Program-made: the position numbers and the translations under genes
Source: Comamonadaceae bacterium
Lineage (GTDB): Bacteria > Pseudomonadota > Gammaproteobacteria > Burkholderiales > Burkholderiaceae_C
Length of the DNA: 64,000 nucleotides
Assembly: GCA_027488215.1 (NCBI GenBank)
Contig: JAIYCB010000044.1
Coordinates: 90,778-154,777, forward strand
Direction of reading: 5' to 3'
The notes under the pieces: model-generated
Told to the model about the DNA's origin: nothing
Database searches by the model: none
The model's input: only the letters and a program-made list of their open reading frames with translations
Shown: positions 19,887 through 29,504 of the stretch, piece after piece
How positions within the stretch are numbered: the first letter of the stretch is position 1
How the letters are laid out: each line of letters opens with the position of its first letter

Positions 19887-20904
19887 GGCGGTCCAGAGGT
19901 TGACTCGGTGCGGGCACGGCCTGCAGGATTTTCAGGATCAGCGCATCGGCCGTCATGCCATCAGACAAGGCTTCGTACGACAGCACCAGGCGGTGGCGCA
20001 GCACGTCGGGCACCAGGTCGATCAGGTCTTGCGGCAGCGCGTAAGGCCGCCCGCGCAAGAAGGCCAGCGCCCGTGCACCTTCGATCAGGGCGATGGTGGC
20101 GCGGGGGCTGGCACCAAAGGTCAAATAGGGCGCCAGTTCGGGCAAGCCAAAGCGCAAGGGATCGCGCGTGGCGGCCACCAGTTTCACGGCGTATTGCACC
20201 AGGGCCGGGTCCACATAGCCCTGGCGGCACTGTGCCTGCAGCGCCATGAGTTGTGCGGTGTCGGCGACGGCCGCTGCGGTGGCGGGCATGCCGGTCACGC
20301 GTTGCACGATCACGAACTCTTCTTCCTCGGTGGGGTAGCCCACCAGCACCTTCATCATGAAGCGGTCTACCTGCGCTTCAGGCAAAGGGTAGGTGCCTTC
20401 GGTCTCGATCGGGTTTTGCGTAGCCATCACCAAAAAGGGCCGAGGCACGGCATGGGTTTCGCCCGCAATGGTGACTTGCCGCTCCTGCATGACTTCGAGC
20501 AGAGCGCTTTGCACTTTGGCGGGGGCACGGTTGATTTCGTCGGCCAGCAACAAGTTGGCAAACACCGGTCCCAGCACGGTGCTGAACTCGCTTGTTTTGG
20601 GGTTGAAGATCCGGGTGCCCACCAGGTCGGCAGGCAACAAATCGGGTGTGAACTGGATGCGCTTGAAGCTGCCACTCACGGTTTTTGCCAGCGTGTTCAC
20701 GGTGAGGGTTTTGGCAAGCCCCGGCACGCCTTCAATCAGCAAGTGGCCTTGCGCCAGGATGGCCACCAGGATGCGTTCGAGGAATGCATCTTGCCCCACC
20801 ACCACGCGTTTGACTTCGTAGAGCACGCGTTCCATCAGCGCGGCGTTGACAGCTGCGCTGTGGGGCGTCTTGCCCTGGTTCCATGCCAATTCAGAGGGGT
20901 TCAT
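19855..20904 (-). CDS. MoxR-family AAA+ ATPase
   Basis: The 349-residue ATPase has Walker A (GVPGLAKT), Walker B (LLLADEINRAPAK) and the MoxR segment ATQNPIETEGTYPLPEAQVDRF. It is predicted to act as a chaperone-like remodelling enzyme with the DUF58 and VWA proteins. The start is ATG at 20904 (MNPSELAWNQG); a TTG two codons upstream is less likely. It begins 29 bases after the protease gene. Confidence 0.95.
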   Translation of the reverse strand: MNPSELAWNQGKTPHSAAVNAALMERVLYEVKRVVVGQDAFLERILVAILAQGHLLIEGVPGLAKTLTVNTLAKTVSGSFKRIQFTPDLLPADLVGTRIFNPKTSEFSTVLGPVFANLLLADEINRAPAKVQSALLEVMQERQVTIAGETHAVPRPFLVMATQNPIETEGTYPLPEAQVDRFMMKVLVGYPTEEEEFVIVQRVTGMPATAAAVADTAQLMALQAQCRQGYVDPALVQYAVKLVAATRDPLRFGLPELAPYLTFGASPRATIALIEGARALAFLRGRPYALPQDLIDLVPDVLRHRLVLSYEALSDGMTADALILKILQAVPAPSQPLDRHVQLAAQETN

Positions 20905-20933
20905 GCACAAAGCCTTTCAGGATCAGATTGTCA

Positions 20934-21857
20934 TCAAAACGGCGGCATGCCCATACCACCACCCGCGCTTTCAATGGTGGCGGCAAACACGATGCCGATG
21001 AAGGTGCGGGCCGAGGTGGGATTGAGGATGGCGGTCACGATGCCCACCACTTCGCCGGCCATGTTGATCAGGGGCCCACCCGAGTTGCCGGGGTTGGCGG
21101 CGGCATCGGCCTGGATCAGGCCACGCATCATGGTTTTGCCTTCAGAGCCGAACGACCGGTTCAGGCCCGAGACCACACCGGCCGAGACCGAGGGACCGAT
21201 GCCGAACGGAAAACCGACCGCCACCACTTCGTCACCCGGCTGCAGGTTCTGGCTGCTGCCCAAGGTGGCGGGCTGCAAATCGTCGGGCAGGCGCTTGGCC
21301 TTGATCACGGCCAGATCATTTTCGGGTTGCACACCTATCACCAGAGCCTCTGACTCCGTACCATCGGCAAAAGTAACCTGGATGCGCTTGGCGCCTTGCA
21401 CCACATGCAAATTGGTCAGGATAACGCCTTCTTCCGAGATCACAACACCAGAACCCACGCCGGTGTTTTGCATTTCGCCCTTGGGATTTTTTCTGTCTTC
21501 GTCCTGGGTTTGCACACGCACCACCGAAGGCGCGATCAGCTGCGCGGCGCGGGCAGCCCGCGAAGGCAGGTCTTGGGTGTTCAGGGTGTGCAGCACCGCC
21601 GCGTTGATGTCATCTTGGGTCAGCCGCTGCGGTGTGCCCGCTTGCCGGGTCAGGGCCCAAGTGAGCGTGGCCGTGAGAAGAGCGCACAGCAGCAACGCAG
21701 CCCAAAGCGGCAGGGTTTGAAACCGCTGGGTGATGCTGCGAGCGCTGCGGGAGGCCGCGCCTACAGGATGAGTCAACGCCGCTTTTGCCGGTGCAGCAGG
21801 CAATCTGACAGCCTCTTGTGCAGAGGGCTTTCGGCTGTAAAGCGCAGCGCGTTTCAT
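20934..21857 (-). CDS. Membrane-anchored HtrA/DegP-like serine protease without PDZ
   Basis: The 307-residue S1C-type protease has a cytoplasmic N-terminus (1-48), one TM helix (about 50-69) and a periplasmic trypsin-like domain. The triad is H151 (TNLHVVQG), D181 (ENDLAVIK) and S259 (NPGNSGGPL). The chain ends shortly after the protease fold, so no PDZ domain is present, unlike DegP or DegS. It leads the MoxR-DUF58-VWA genes and is divergent from the second VWA gene, which suggests that it shares their pathway. Confidence 0.9.
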   Translation of the reverse strand: MKRAALYSRKPSAQEAVRLPAAPAKAALTHPVGAASRSARSITQRFQTLPLWAALLLCALLTATLTWALTRQAGTPQRLTQDDINAAVLHTLNTQDLPSRAARAAQLIAPSVVRVQTQDEDRKNPKGEMQNTGVGSGVVISEEGVILTNLHVVQGAKRIQVTFADGTESEALVIGVQPENDLAVIKAKRLPDDLQPATLGSSQNLQPGDEVVAVGFPFGIGPSVSAGVVSGLNRSFGSEGKTMMRGLIQADAAANPGNSGGPLINMAGEVVGIVTAILNPTSARTFIGIVFAATIESAGGGMGMPPF

Positions 21858-21912
21858 CGTGGTTGGGGCCTTCGGTGATACAGTGTGCAGACTTCATAGC
21901 ACGCCGCACAAC

Positions 21913-22986
21913 ATGCACTTTATCTGGCCCGAGCTGCTTTGGCTATTGCTGTTGATCCCCCTGTTGGTGGTGGGGTACATCCGGGCTTTGCGCCGCAAAC
22001 GCACCTCGGTGGTGCGTTACTCCAGCATTGACCTGATTCGGCCAGCTTTAGGACGGGGGCACCGGATCCGCAGACACATCCCACCTGCGCTCCTTTTGTG
22101 CGCCCTGTCTTTGGTCTTGCTTGGCACCGCCCGCCCCAGTGCCCGGATCTCTTTGCCTGCCGACTACCTGACTCTGGTGCTGGCCATGGATGTGTCACGC
22201 AGCATGCTGGCTGAAGACGTACCGCCCAGCCGAATTGTTGCCGCCCAGCAGGCGGCCAAAACCTTTCTTCAGGAACTGCCACGCCATGTGCGCGTGGCCG
22301 TGGTGTCTTTTGCGGGCAACGCCCAGTTGGTGCAAGGCGTGACGGACCAGAAAGACGAGTTGATGGCTGCCATTGACGGCTTTCAACTGCAGCGCGGCAC
22401 GGCCACCGGCAGTGGCTTGCTGGTGGCACTGAACACCTTGTTGCCCGAATCCGCCATTGACTTGGAGTCGGTCTTGTATGGCGCCGAGTTCAAGTCGGGC
22501 AAGCTCGAGGCGCAAGGCGGCGCGCTGTCGGGGCGTTCCCTGGACCAGCGCCCTGACACGGGTGCACAAGCGCCGTCCAAACCGGTGCCTGTGGGTTCGT
22601 ACACCGCTGGTGCGGTGATCTTGTTGTCCGACGGGCGCCGCACCACCGGACCTGATCCTGTCGAAGTGGCCAAATGGGCGGCTTCCAAGGGGGTGCGTGT
22701 TTACACCGTGGCCTTTGGCACGCCCAATGGGTTCATACCTGGTTTGGAGGGCTTTTCTTTTTATGCCAAGGTGGACGAAGAGGCTTTGCAAAAAGTGGCC
22801 GAAACCACGGGCGCCGAGTTTTTCAGAGCCACCAATGCAGGTGATTTGGCCTTGATCTATCAGCACCTGTCGTCCAAGTTCACCCTTGAAAGACGCGACA
22901 CCGAAATCACCGCTTTGCTGGCGGCGCTGGCCGGGGTTTTGGTGTTGCTGGCCATGGGCTTGTCGATGCGCTGGTTCCGACACTGA
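21913..22986 (+). CDS. Second VWA-domain membrane protein (BatA-like)
   Basis: The 357-residue protein has TM segments at about 5-25 and 57-72, a VWA domain with MIDAS D93-S95-S97 (AMDVSRSMLAED), the conserved GTATGSGL threonine region and LLSDGRRTTGPDP, and a C-terminal TM helix ending MRWFRH. It is a paralogue of the VWA protein at 17726-18823 but is transcribed divergently from the protease gene. The start at 21913 (MHFIWPELLW) gives the usual short N-terminus. Confidence 0.9.
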   Translation: MHFIWPELLWLLLLIPLLVVGYIRALRRKRTSVVRYSSIDLIRPALGRGHRIRRHIPPALLLCALSLVLLGTARPSARISLPADYLTLVLAMDVSRSMLAEDVPPSRIVAAQQAAKTFLQELPRHVRVAVVSFAGNAQLVQGVTDQKDELMAAIDGFQLQRGTATGSGLLVALNTLLPESAIDLESVLYGAEFKSGKLEAQGGALSGRSLDQRPDTGAQAPSKPVPVGSYTAGAVILLSDGRRTTGPDPVEVAKWAASKGVRVYTVAFGTPNGFIPGLEGFSFYAKVDEEALQKVAETTGAEFFRATNAGDLALIYQHLSSKFTLERRDTEITALLAALAGVLVLLAMGLSMRWFRH

Positions 22987-23119
22987 CATGCGGTATGCAG
23001 ACCCGATTCACCCAACGCCATCGAACACAACGCGAACTTAGCAAACGAGGCAGCATGCCTCTTGTCTGAAGAATCAGCTCAATCCACTTGAGTACAGCCA
23101 GCAATTCATCAAGGTGAAC

Positions 23120-23998
23120 ATGACCCCCATTGATCCTGAACTTCGGCGCACTTGGCTTTTTGGTCCGGGCGCAGACTCTGCAGCACACGGTGCGATGGTT
23201 GCCAGCCCCGCAGATGCGCTGATTGCTGACCTCGAAGACTTCACCCCACCACAGCGTCGTCCTCAAGCCCGCGAGAGCATCGCAGCGCTGCTGGCCCACT
23301 GGCGCACGGCAGGCAAGGTGGCGGTGGTTCGCATCAACGACTTGGCTACAGATGGGCTTGTCGATCTGAGTGCGGCCATGCCAGGCCGTCCCCATGTGGT
23401 CGCCTACCCGATGGCTGCAAGCGCTGAACAAATGAGGACATTGCACGAAGCGATCACCGCCATGGAGAGAAACCTTGGCATAGAGTTGGGGACCACTGAA
23501 ATACTGCCTGTTTGTGAAACCGCATTGGGCGTGGTGGACGTGCGCAACATCGTGGCCGGTAGCAGCAGAATCCGTTGCGCTCTGCTGGGCGCTGAAGACC
23601 TTGCAGCCGACCTGTGCGCCGAGCGCCAACCGGATGCCAATGAGTTGGACTACGCCAGGCGTCGTTTCATACTCGAGTGTCGCGCTGCCGCGGTAGAGCC
23701 TGTGGATGCCCCTTACACCTTTGCAGATGCCGAAGGCGCCTTTAACGAGACCCAGTACAGCAGGCGACTTGGGTACCGCAGCAAGTCACTCGTGCGGCCT
23801 GACCATGCTGCCCCGCTCAATTCAGCATTGACCCCCAGCCATGCGGATGTAGATCGCGCCAGCGCCATGGTCACGGCCTTTGAGGCTGCACGCGCTCGGG
23901 GCGAGGACCGGACGCTCGTTGACGGGCTTTGGGTGGAAGTGCCCACCTACCGCAATGCACTGAGAACGCTAGAGCGGGCACGGCGGCTGACAGCCTGA
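23120..23998 (+). CDS. CitE-like CoA-ester lyase (second copy)
   Basis: The 292-residue HpcH/HpaI aldolase/citrate lyase family protein begins MTPIDPELRRTWLFGPGADS. It has the acidic metal site DALIADLEDFTPPQRR, the arginine strand KVAVVRINDL, the segment EILPVCETALGV and the C-terminal region NALRTLERARRL. It is distinct from the lyase in the TCA operon. The ATG at 23120 follows AAGG; a GTG two codons upstream is too close to that site. It is followed by an SDR gene 64 bases away. Confidence 0.88.
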   Translation: MTPIDPELRRTWLFGPGADSAAHGAMVASPADALIADLEDFTPPQRRPQARESIAALLAHWRTAGKVAVVRINDLATDGLVDLSAAMPGRPHVVAYPMAASAEQMRTLHEAITAMERNLGIELGTTEILPVCETALGVVDVRNIVAGSSRIRCALLGAEDLAADLCAERQPDANELDYARRRFILECRAAAVEPVDAPYTFADAEGAFNETQYSRRLGYRSKSLVRPDHAAPLNSALTPSHADVDRASAMVTAFEAARARGEDRTLVDGLWVEVPTYRNALRTLERARRLTA

Positions 23999-24062
23999 GA
24001 CGAGACCCATCATTGGGCGTGAATTTTTCTTCACCCCACCTATCCAAAAACTTAATTCAGCC

Positions 24063-24872
24063 ATGAAAACAGCCAAAAATTTTTCTCCAGTTGTCGTCGT
24101 CACCGGAGGCGCTCGCGGTATTGGTCTGGAGATTTGCCACACTTTCCTCAAGCGCGGTTACCGCGTAGCGGCTCTGGATACAGACAAGGAAACGTTGACC
24201 AAAACCAAAGTCCATTTCAACAACCCCGACTTCCTCGCGATTCACTGTGATGTGTCCAAGCCCCACCAAGTATCACGCTCTGTCGCTCGAATCGAGAAAA
24301 AATTCGGTCGCATCGATTCACTCGTCAACAACGCTGGCGTCGCCATTTTCAAACCGATACTGGAAGTGACTTGGCAAGATTGGCGCTACATCATGGACAC
24401 CAATTTGGACGGTGCCTTTTGGTGCACCCAGTCATGTGCCAAGGTCATGCTCAAAAACGGGGGTGGAAGCGTCGTCAACATTGCTTCGATCTCGGGCCTC
24501 AGAGCCAGCACCCTCAGGGTGGCCTACGGCACCAGCAAAGCGGCCATCATCCACCTCACCAAACAGCAAGCGGCTGAATTGGGGGATGTTGGCATCCGCG
24601 TGAACTGCGTCGCTCCCGGACCCGTGGCCACTGAAATGGCCAAGTTGGTCCACAGCAAAGCCATCATCAAAGATTATCACGACACCATTCCCATGAACCG
24701 GTATGGCAGCACAGAAGAAATCGCCAATGCAGTGGCTTTTCTTTGCAGCCGTGAAGCCAGTTACATCAATGGCCAAACCATCGCGGTCGACGGTGGGTTT
24801 GATGCTTCAGGTGTCGGCTTGCCCACTTTGCGCAAAAATCGCAAAATCGTGTTGCCATCCAAGCAGAAGTGA
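24063..24872 (+). CDS. Short-chain dehydrogenase/reductase
   Basis: The 269-residue classical SDR has the NAD(P) motif VTGGARGIGLEI, the segment LVNNAGVAIF, the catalytic serine in VVNIASISGLR and the YGTSKAA (YxxxK) motif, with the C-terminal INGQTIAVDGGFDA. It reduces or oxidises an unknown hydroxyl/keto substrate. It follows the CitE-like gene and precedes the tannase-family gene in the same direction. Confidence 0.92.
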   Translation: MKTAKNFSPVVVVTGGARGIGLEICHTFLKRGYRVAALDTDKETLTKTKVHFNNPDFLAIHCDVSKPHQVSRSVARIEKKFGRIDSLVNNAGVAIFKPILEVTWQDWRYIMDTNLDGAFWCTQSCAKVMLKNGGGSVVNIASISGLRASTLRVAYGTSKAAIIHLTKQQAAELGDVGIRVNCVAPGPVATEMAKLVHSKAIIKDYHDTIPMNRYGSTEEIANAVAFLCSREASYINGQTIAVDGGFDASGVGLPTLRKNRKIVLPSKQK

Positions 24873-24959
24873 TTCCCTTGCCGAATTTGATGGACCTCAA
24901 TCAGCGAACCAGAATGCAGAAAGGCATTTGAATTCTCTGCACCCAACCGGAGACTGTAC

Positions 24960-26699
24960 ATGCGTCCGATCTTTCTCGCACCCACAATGCTGATGATCAG
25001 CCTGGCCCTGGCGGGCTGCGGCTCGATGTCCCGGCTCACGCCTGCACCCCAATTGACGCCAGCCCAACCAGCTGTTTTGCTGAGCTGCGAGAACCTCACA
25101 GGGTTTACTTTTCCCAACACCACCATTTCTGCCGCAAGGGTGGTGGCTCCAGGCGCTTTAAGCAATGCGGGTCAGCCTGTAGGCGAGCACTGCCAAGTGA
25201 CAGGCCAAATGAACCGCCGCATCGGCATGGTGGACGGGCAGAACTATGCGATCGGCTTCGAAATGCGCCTGCCCCGCCAATGGAGCGGCCGCTACCTCTA
25301 CCAGGGCAACGGGGGCACCGACGGCATGGTGGTGACGGCCGATGGCGGTGCCTCCATGGGCAGCGGCGGCATTTTGCGCCACGGACTCCAGCAAGGCTTT
25401 GCGGTGATCAGCTCCGATGCAGGACACACCTCGGCGCAAAACCCTTTGTTCGGACTCGATCCACAGGCCCGGCTGGACTACGGCTATCAGGCGGTCGGCA
25501 CGCTCACGCCCATGGCCAAGGCCCTGATCCGGGCGGCCTACGGCAAAGGGCCAGACCGCTCCTACATTGGCGGCACCTCCAATGGCGGACGACACGCCCT
25601 GGTGGCCGCTTCCCGCTATGCCGCCGAGTACGACGGCATTCTGGCCAACGCACCGGGCATCCATCTGCCCAAAGCGTCGGTGTCCAACCTCTCGCATGTC
25701 AAACGCTGGAGCTCGGTGGCCACCACCCAGATGGTCAATGGACTGCCGGATTTGGAATCGGCCTTGCCGGTGGCCGAACGTCGTCTGATCGCCAACGCCA
25801 TCCTTTCTCGCTGCGATGCGCTCGACGGCCTGGTCGATGGTCTGGTGCAGGACACCGACGCCTGCCGCAGCGCCTTCGACCTGCAGCGTGATGTGCCCAC
25901 CTGCAGCGCAGCGCGCGATGGCAGTTGCCTGAGCAGTGCCCAAAAATCGGTGGTGGCTGCCGCATTCGCCCCGGTCAGGCGGGCCAGCGGCGAGGCGTTC
26001 TACCCAGGCTTCCCCTTCGACCCGGGCATCGCCCAGCCGGGCTGGGCGGAATGGAAGTTCCGCAATTCGGTGAGGACGGCCCGTAACCCGGTCTCTGTGG
26101 GCTTCATTTTCTCGACACCGCCCTCATCCGATCTGGCCAAGGCCCGGGACCCTTCTCGCACCCTGGCCTTTGCGCAGAACTTCGACATCGAAACCGAAGC
26201 GCCCAAGATCTTTGCGACCAACAGCACCTACACCGAAAGCGGCATGTCGTTCATGACGCCGCCCCAGGCACACCGACTCGACGCGCTGCGGGAGCGCGGT
26301 GGCAAGATCATCGTGGTGCACGGCACGTCCGATCCGATCTTCTCGATCGACGACACCGTGGCCTGGTACAAGGCACTCGACGCGCACCACCGTGGGCAGG
26401 CCAATACATTCGCCCGCTTCTTCCCGGTGCCGGGCATGGGCCACTCGCGCGGAGGTCCCGCGACCGAGCAGTTCGATGCGCTCGGTGCGCTGGTTGAGTG
26501 GGTGGAATACGGGCGCGCGCCCGACCGCATCGTGGCGGGTGTGCGCGGTCCGGGCAACCCGGGCGGTGCCAACCCCGATGTGCCGGCTTCGTGGTCGCCC
26601 ACACGCACCCGGCCGCTGTGCCCTTACCCATTGATCGCACGCTTCAAGGGGGGCGACAGCGATTTGGCAGCAAGTTTTGCCTGCGAGACCGGTCCTTAG
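24960..26699 (+). CDS. Tannase/feruloyl esterase-family lipoprotein
   Basis: The 579-residue esterase starts with a lipoprotein signal (LALAGC, lipid on C20) and so is membrane-anchored in the periplasm or outer membrane. The nucleophile elbow is GGTSNGGRHAL. The charge-relay region has VVHGTSDPIFSI and PVPGMGHSRGGPA. Family members hydrolyse esters of gallic, ferulic or terephthalic-type aromatic acids. The substrate here is unknown. Its GC-rich codon use differs little from the upstream genes. Confidence 0.9.
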   Translation: MRPIFLAPTMLMISLALAGCGSMSRLTPAPQLTPAQPAVLLSCENLTGFTFPNTTISAARVVAPGALSNAGQPVGEHCQVTGQMNRRIGMVDGQNYAIGFEMRLPRQWSGRYLYQGNGGTDGMVVTADGGASMGSGGILRHGLQQGFAVISSDAGHTSAQNPLFGLDPQARLDYGYQAVGTLTPMAKALIRAAYGKGPDRSYIGGTSNGGRHALVAASRYAAEYDGILANAPGIHLPKASVSNLSHVKRWSSVATTQMVNGLPDLESALPVAERRLIANAILSRCDALDGLVDGLVQDTDACRSAFDLQRDVPTCSAARDGSCLSSAQKSVVAAAFAPVRRASGEAFYPGFPFDPGIAQPGWAEWKFRNSVRTARNPVSVGFIFSTPPSSDLAKARDPSRTLAFAQNFDIETEAPKIFATNSTYTESGMSFMTPPQAHRLDALRERGGKIIVVHGTSDPIFSIDDTVAWYKALDAHHRGQANTFARFFPVPGMGHSRGGPATEQFDALGALVEWVEYGRAPDRIVAGVRGPGNPGGANPDVPASWSPTRTRPLCPYPLIARFKGGDSDLAASFACETGP

Positions 26700-26878
26700 G
26701 AATTTGCAGCATGGTCACGCTCTCGCAGGCAATGAACTCATTGGTTGACCAAAGTGATGGATATTCTGCACCACGGCGACATTGGTTCGCACACTTTAAG
26801 TCACAGACAGTTTGATTTCTTGCTCACGGCCCCATCTTTTCAAAGCATGAGGGCTTATTAAAAACCGTTGAGATTTGC

Positions 26879-29077
26879 TCACCGAACGATTGGGGCAATG
26901 CTGCTGTACTGGTCCGTCCACAGCCTCAAACTCGGTTGGTCATAAGGCTCGTGCCTGAGCAAACGACCCTGATCGTCCCGAACTTCGCGGTTAACAGAAG
27001 GGTTTGCCTTCAGATAAGCCTGGTCCTGCGTCATGATGAAGTGCAGGTTCCTTCTCACATTGCGCATCTCATCGAAGGCCTGGTATTTGTGCCGATAGGC
27101 CATGCCCAAAACCTCGGCTTGGGCTTTCACAATCGGGTAAAGATTCAAATAAGCGTTCGTGATGTTGATCGCGATGTGACCATCCGGCTTCAAGTGGTTG
27201 CGGTAAATCTGAAACGCCTCACGGGTCAGCAAATGGATGGGTACCGATCCGCCTGTGAAAGCGTCCAGCACAATCACGTCGTACAACTTGTCTTTGGGCA
27301 ATTGCTCCATGCGCAAGCGGGCATCCCCCAACATAATGTTCTGCTCACCCGCTTTGCAGGTGGACAAGTTGTCAAACCACTTCTGCGCAAACTGCACGGC
27401 CGCAGGGTTGATTTCATAAAAGTCATAGGCATCGGCTTGGCGTGCATAGTTGGCCAAGGTACCCGCACCCAAACCAATCAAGGCCACCGACAACGACGGC
27501 TTTTGGTCCATGGCCCACAGCAAGGTCTCACCGATACCGCTGTCACGCGCGTAGTACGTGGTCGGCACATGGCGCAACGCATCAGATAAAAACTGCTGTC
27601 CGTGGGTCACGTTCCCACTGAAAAAGACACGGTCGTTGCGTTCGGGCTCAGAGTTAAAGCGTCGCTCCTTGACCGACACGGTGCCATAAAAATTCCGCAC
27701 TTGGTCGAGCAAAACTTCCGTTCGATCATCCTTGCGGACCTCACGCCAAGACCACGGGTTTTGCATGACAAATAACAGCGCCACCATGACCAGTGCCGTT
27801 ACCCCCCCCACAACACGAGGCACAAGTCCACGAATTTTCACCGCAGAACGGAACAACACATGGCACGCCAACAAAGCCACCAGGACCAGCGCCAACAACC
27901 ACTCATGGTAGTCGTCAAAGAACTGGGTGGCCACGAGGGTGACGAACAAGCCTCCGAAAGCCCCCCCAACCGACATACACAGGTAGAACTCGGTCAAGCG
28001 ACGCGTATCCACCGGCCTGCAGCGGTACAACTCACCGTGACACAGCATGCACACCACAAACAGCAAGGCGTAGTGTGACCATCGCACCTCATTGACGCCA
28101 TAGTCCCAATCGATACCGAGCCAACGCGGTATGTCGTTCAAGCCCGAAGTGGCCATCAACAAAACCAGCGTGAGAAACGCAAACAACTTCGGGCGGTACC
28201 AGCGAGGATGGTCAAAGGTCAGGATGAAAGTGACCAGGTACAAACCCAGCGTCGAAATCCACAGCCTTGGCTCGGGTGCCACATCGTGGCTGATCTGATC
28301 GGTGGTCGCAATGAAAACCAATGAGGCCAATGCCGGCAATGCCACCCAGGACAGACGCTGAACCAGGGAGGGTTTCAGCGTGCTGACCGCGTCCCCCAGT
28401 GTGGCTGGCACACCCCCTGCCCCGTCAGAATGGGTTGCGCCAACGGCAGTCTTGTTTTGCCATGCGCCCAAAGCCACCGGCAAACACAGCAAGGCAAACA
28501 CCCAAAAGCCCGCGGTCCAAAGACGACCCATTTCCTGCTGCTCCAGCCAAGGCTCCAGCACATACGGAAATGACAAAAGTGCGAGGAACGAGCCCACATT
28601 GGACAAAGCATACAAACGAAAAACCGATGAGGCGTGTGCTGTGCTGGTGAACCAGTGCTGGACCAAAGGCCCGGTGGTCGCCAAACAAAAATAAGGCAAA
28701 CCCACACTCGCACCCAAAATCAGCAGAACCTGAAAAACCGGGGAGTCAGGTGATTCGGGACGCAGCTCCGCGCCAGGAAGCACTCTGGCCGCCAGCAAGG
28801 CTGCCACGACCAACAAGATCACATGGATACGCGCCTGGGTTTTCCGGGAGGGCAACGCTGCCAAAGCATGGGCATACAGGTAGCCCAAACACAACAGGCT
28901 TTGGAAAAACAGCATGGCTGTGGTCCACACTGCGGGACTGCCGCCAAACCATGGCAGGATTTGTTTGCTGAGCAGGGGCTGAACCTGAAACAACAAAAAA
29001 GCGCTCGTAAATATCGTCAGCGCAAAAGGCAAGAAACTCCAGGGATTGGGGGATTGGCTTGGTAAGGGACGGGTCAT
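26879..29077 (-). CDS. Fused MFS-like / spermidine synthase-like membrane protein
   Basis: The 732-residue protein has an N-terminal half with many TM helices (about 15-430) and a C-terminal Rossmann domain like spermidine synthase. The latter shows ALIGLGAGTLANYARQ, YEINPAAVQFA, GDARLRMEQL and VIVLDAFTGGSVPIHLLT. Such fused proteins are widespread but mostly uncharacterised, and the aminopropyltransferase activity is not assured. The ATG at 29077 (MTRPLPSQSPN) is preferred to a TTG at 29101. It is convergent with the tannase gene. Confidence 0.9.
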   Translation of the reverse strand: MTRPLPSQSPNPWSFLPFALTIFTSAFLLFQVQPLLSKQILPWFGGSPAVWTTAMLFFQSLLCLGYLYAHALAALPSRKTQARIHVILLVVAALLAARVLPGAELRPESPDSPVFQVLLILGASVGLPYFCLATTGPLVQHWFTSTAHASSVFRLYALSNVGSFLALLSFPYVLEPWLEQQEMGRLWTAGFWVFALLCLPVALGAWQNKTAVGATHSDGAGGVPATLGDAVSTLKPSLVQRLSWVALPALASLVFIATTDQISHDVAPEPRLWISTLGLYLVTFILTFDHPRWYRPKLFAFLTLVLLMATSGLNDIPRWLGIDWDYGVNEVRWSHYALLFVVCMLCHGELYRCRPVDTRRLTEFYLCMSVGGAFGGLFVTLVATQFFDDYHEWLLALVLVALLACHVLFRSAVKIRGLVPRVVGGVTALVMVALLFVMQNPWSWREVRKDDRTEVLLDQVRNFYGTVSVKERRFNSEPERNDRVFFSGNVTHGQQFLSDALRHVPTTYYARDSGIGETLLWAMDQKPSLSVALIGLGAGTLANYARQADAYDFYEINPAAVQFAQKWFDNLSTCKAGEQNIMLGDARLRMEQLPKDKLYDVIVLDAFTGGSVPIHLLTREAFQIYRNHLKPDGHIAINITNAYLNLYPIVKAQAEVLGMAYRHKYQAFDEMRNVRRNLHFIMTQDQAYLKANPSVNREVRDDQGRLLRHEPYDQPSLRLWTDQYSSIAPIVR

Positions 29078-29504
29078 GATCGCGCTTAGACTGGAAATCA
29101 AACCAGCACTTTCAAATTGATAAAAAATTCAACGCCTTGCCATCCATACAAACAGCAAACCTTCTTTTCACACCTGAACAGCACCGATTTTACAATTGCC
29201 AATTTGAATAATGTCCCGTCGTTGTGATGGGTTAAAAGTTGTTTTTCAAGTCATTAAAAATTAAATTAAAATTTTATTTTTGTATATTTTTATATTTAAT
29301 AATTTTTAATTTTTTTATGTTAGCCGAGCCCTTATGCGTGCAAAAAATCAACATGGCTTCCGAATCAAGGGTAAACACCAGTCGGCAATAAATACAGGTT
29401 TCATCAAAGTTAATGCAAATAAAGAATAATCTTATTTTTAACCAAGGCACTGCCTTTGCTCAGATCTGCATGGCCAAATCCAACGCGTTTCAAAGGAATC
29501 GATC
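29078..29504. other. Long divergent intergenic region with an AT-rich core
   Basis: No gene is seen. The stretch 29255-29320 is almost pure A/T with repeated TTTAAT/ATTAAA blocks, in strong contrast to the GC-rich flanks. It lies between divergent genes and is likely a promoter region and perhaps a binding site for a nucleoid protein (inference). Confidence 0.6.

Noticed and set aside
19777..21720. 647-codon plus-strand ORF
   Set aside because: Antisense to the DUF58, MoxR and protease genes, all of which have intact family motifs.
22907..23629. 240-codon minus-strand ORF
   Set aside because: Overlaps the VWA and CitE-like genes antisense; no recognisable features.
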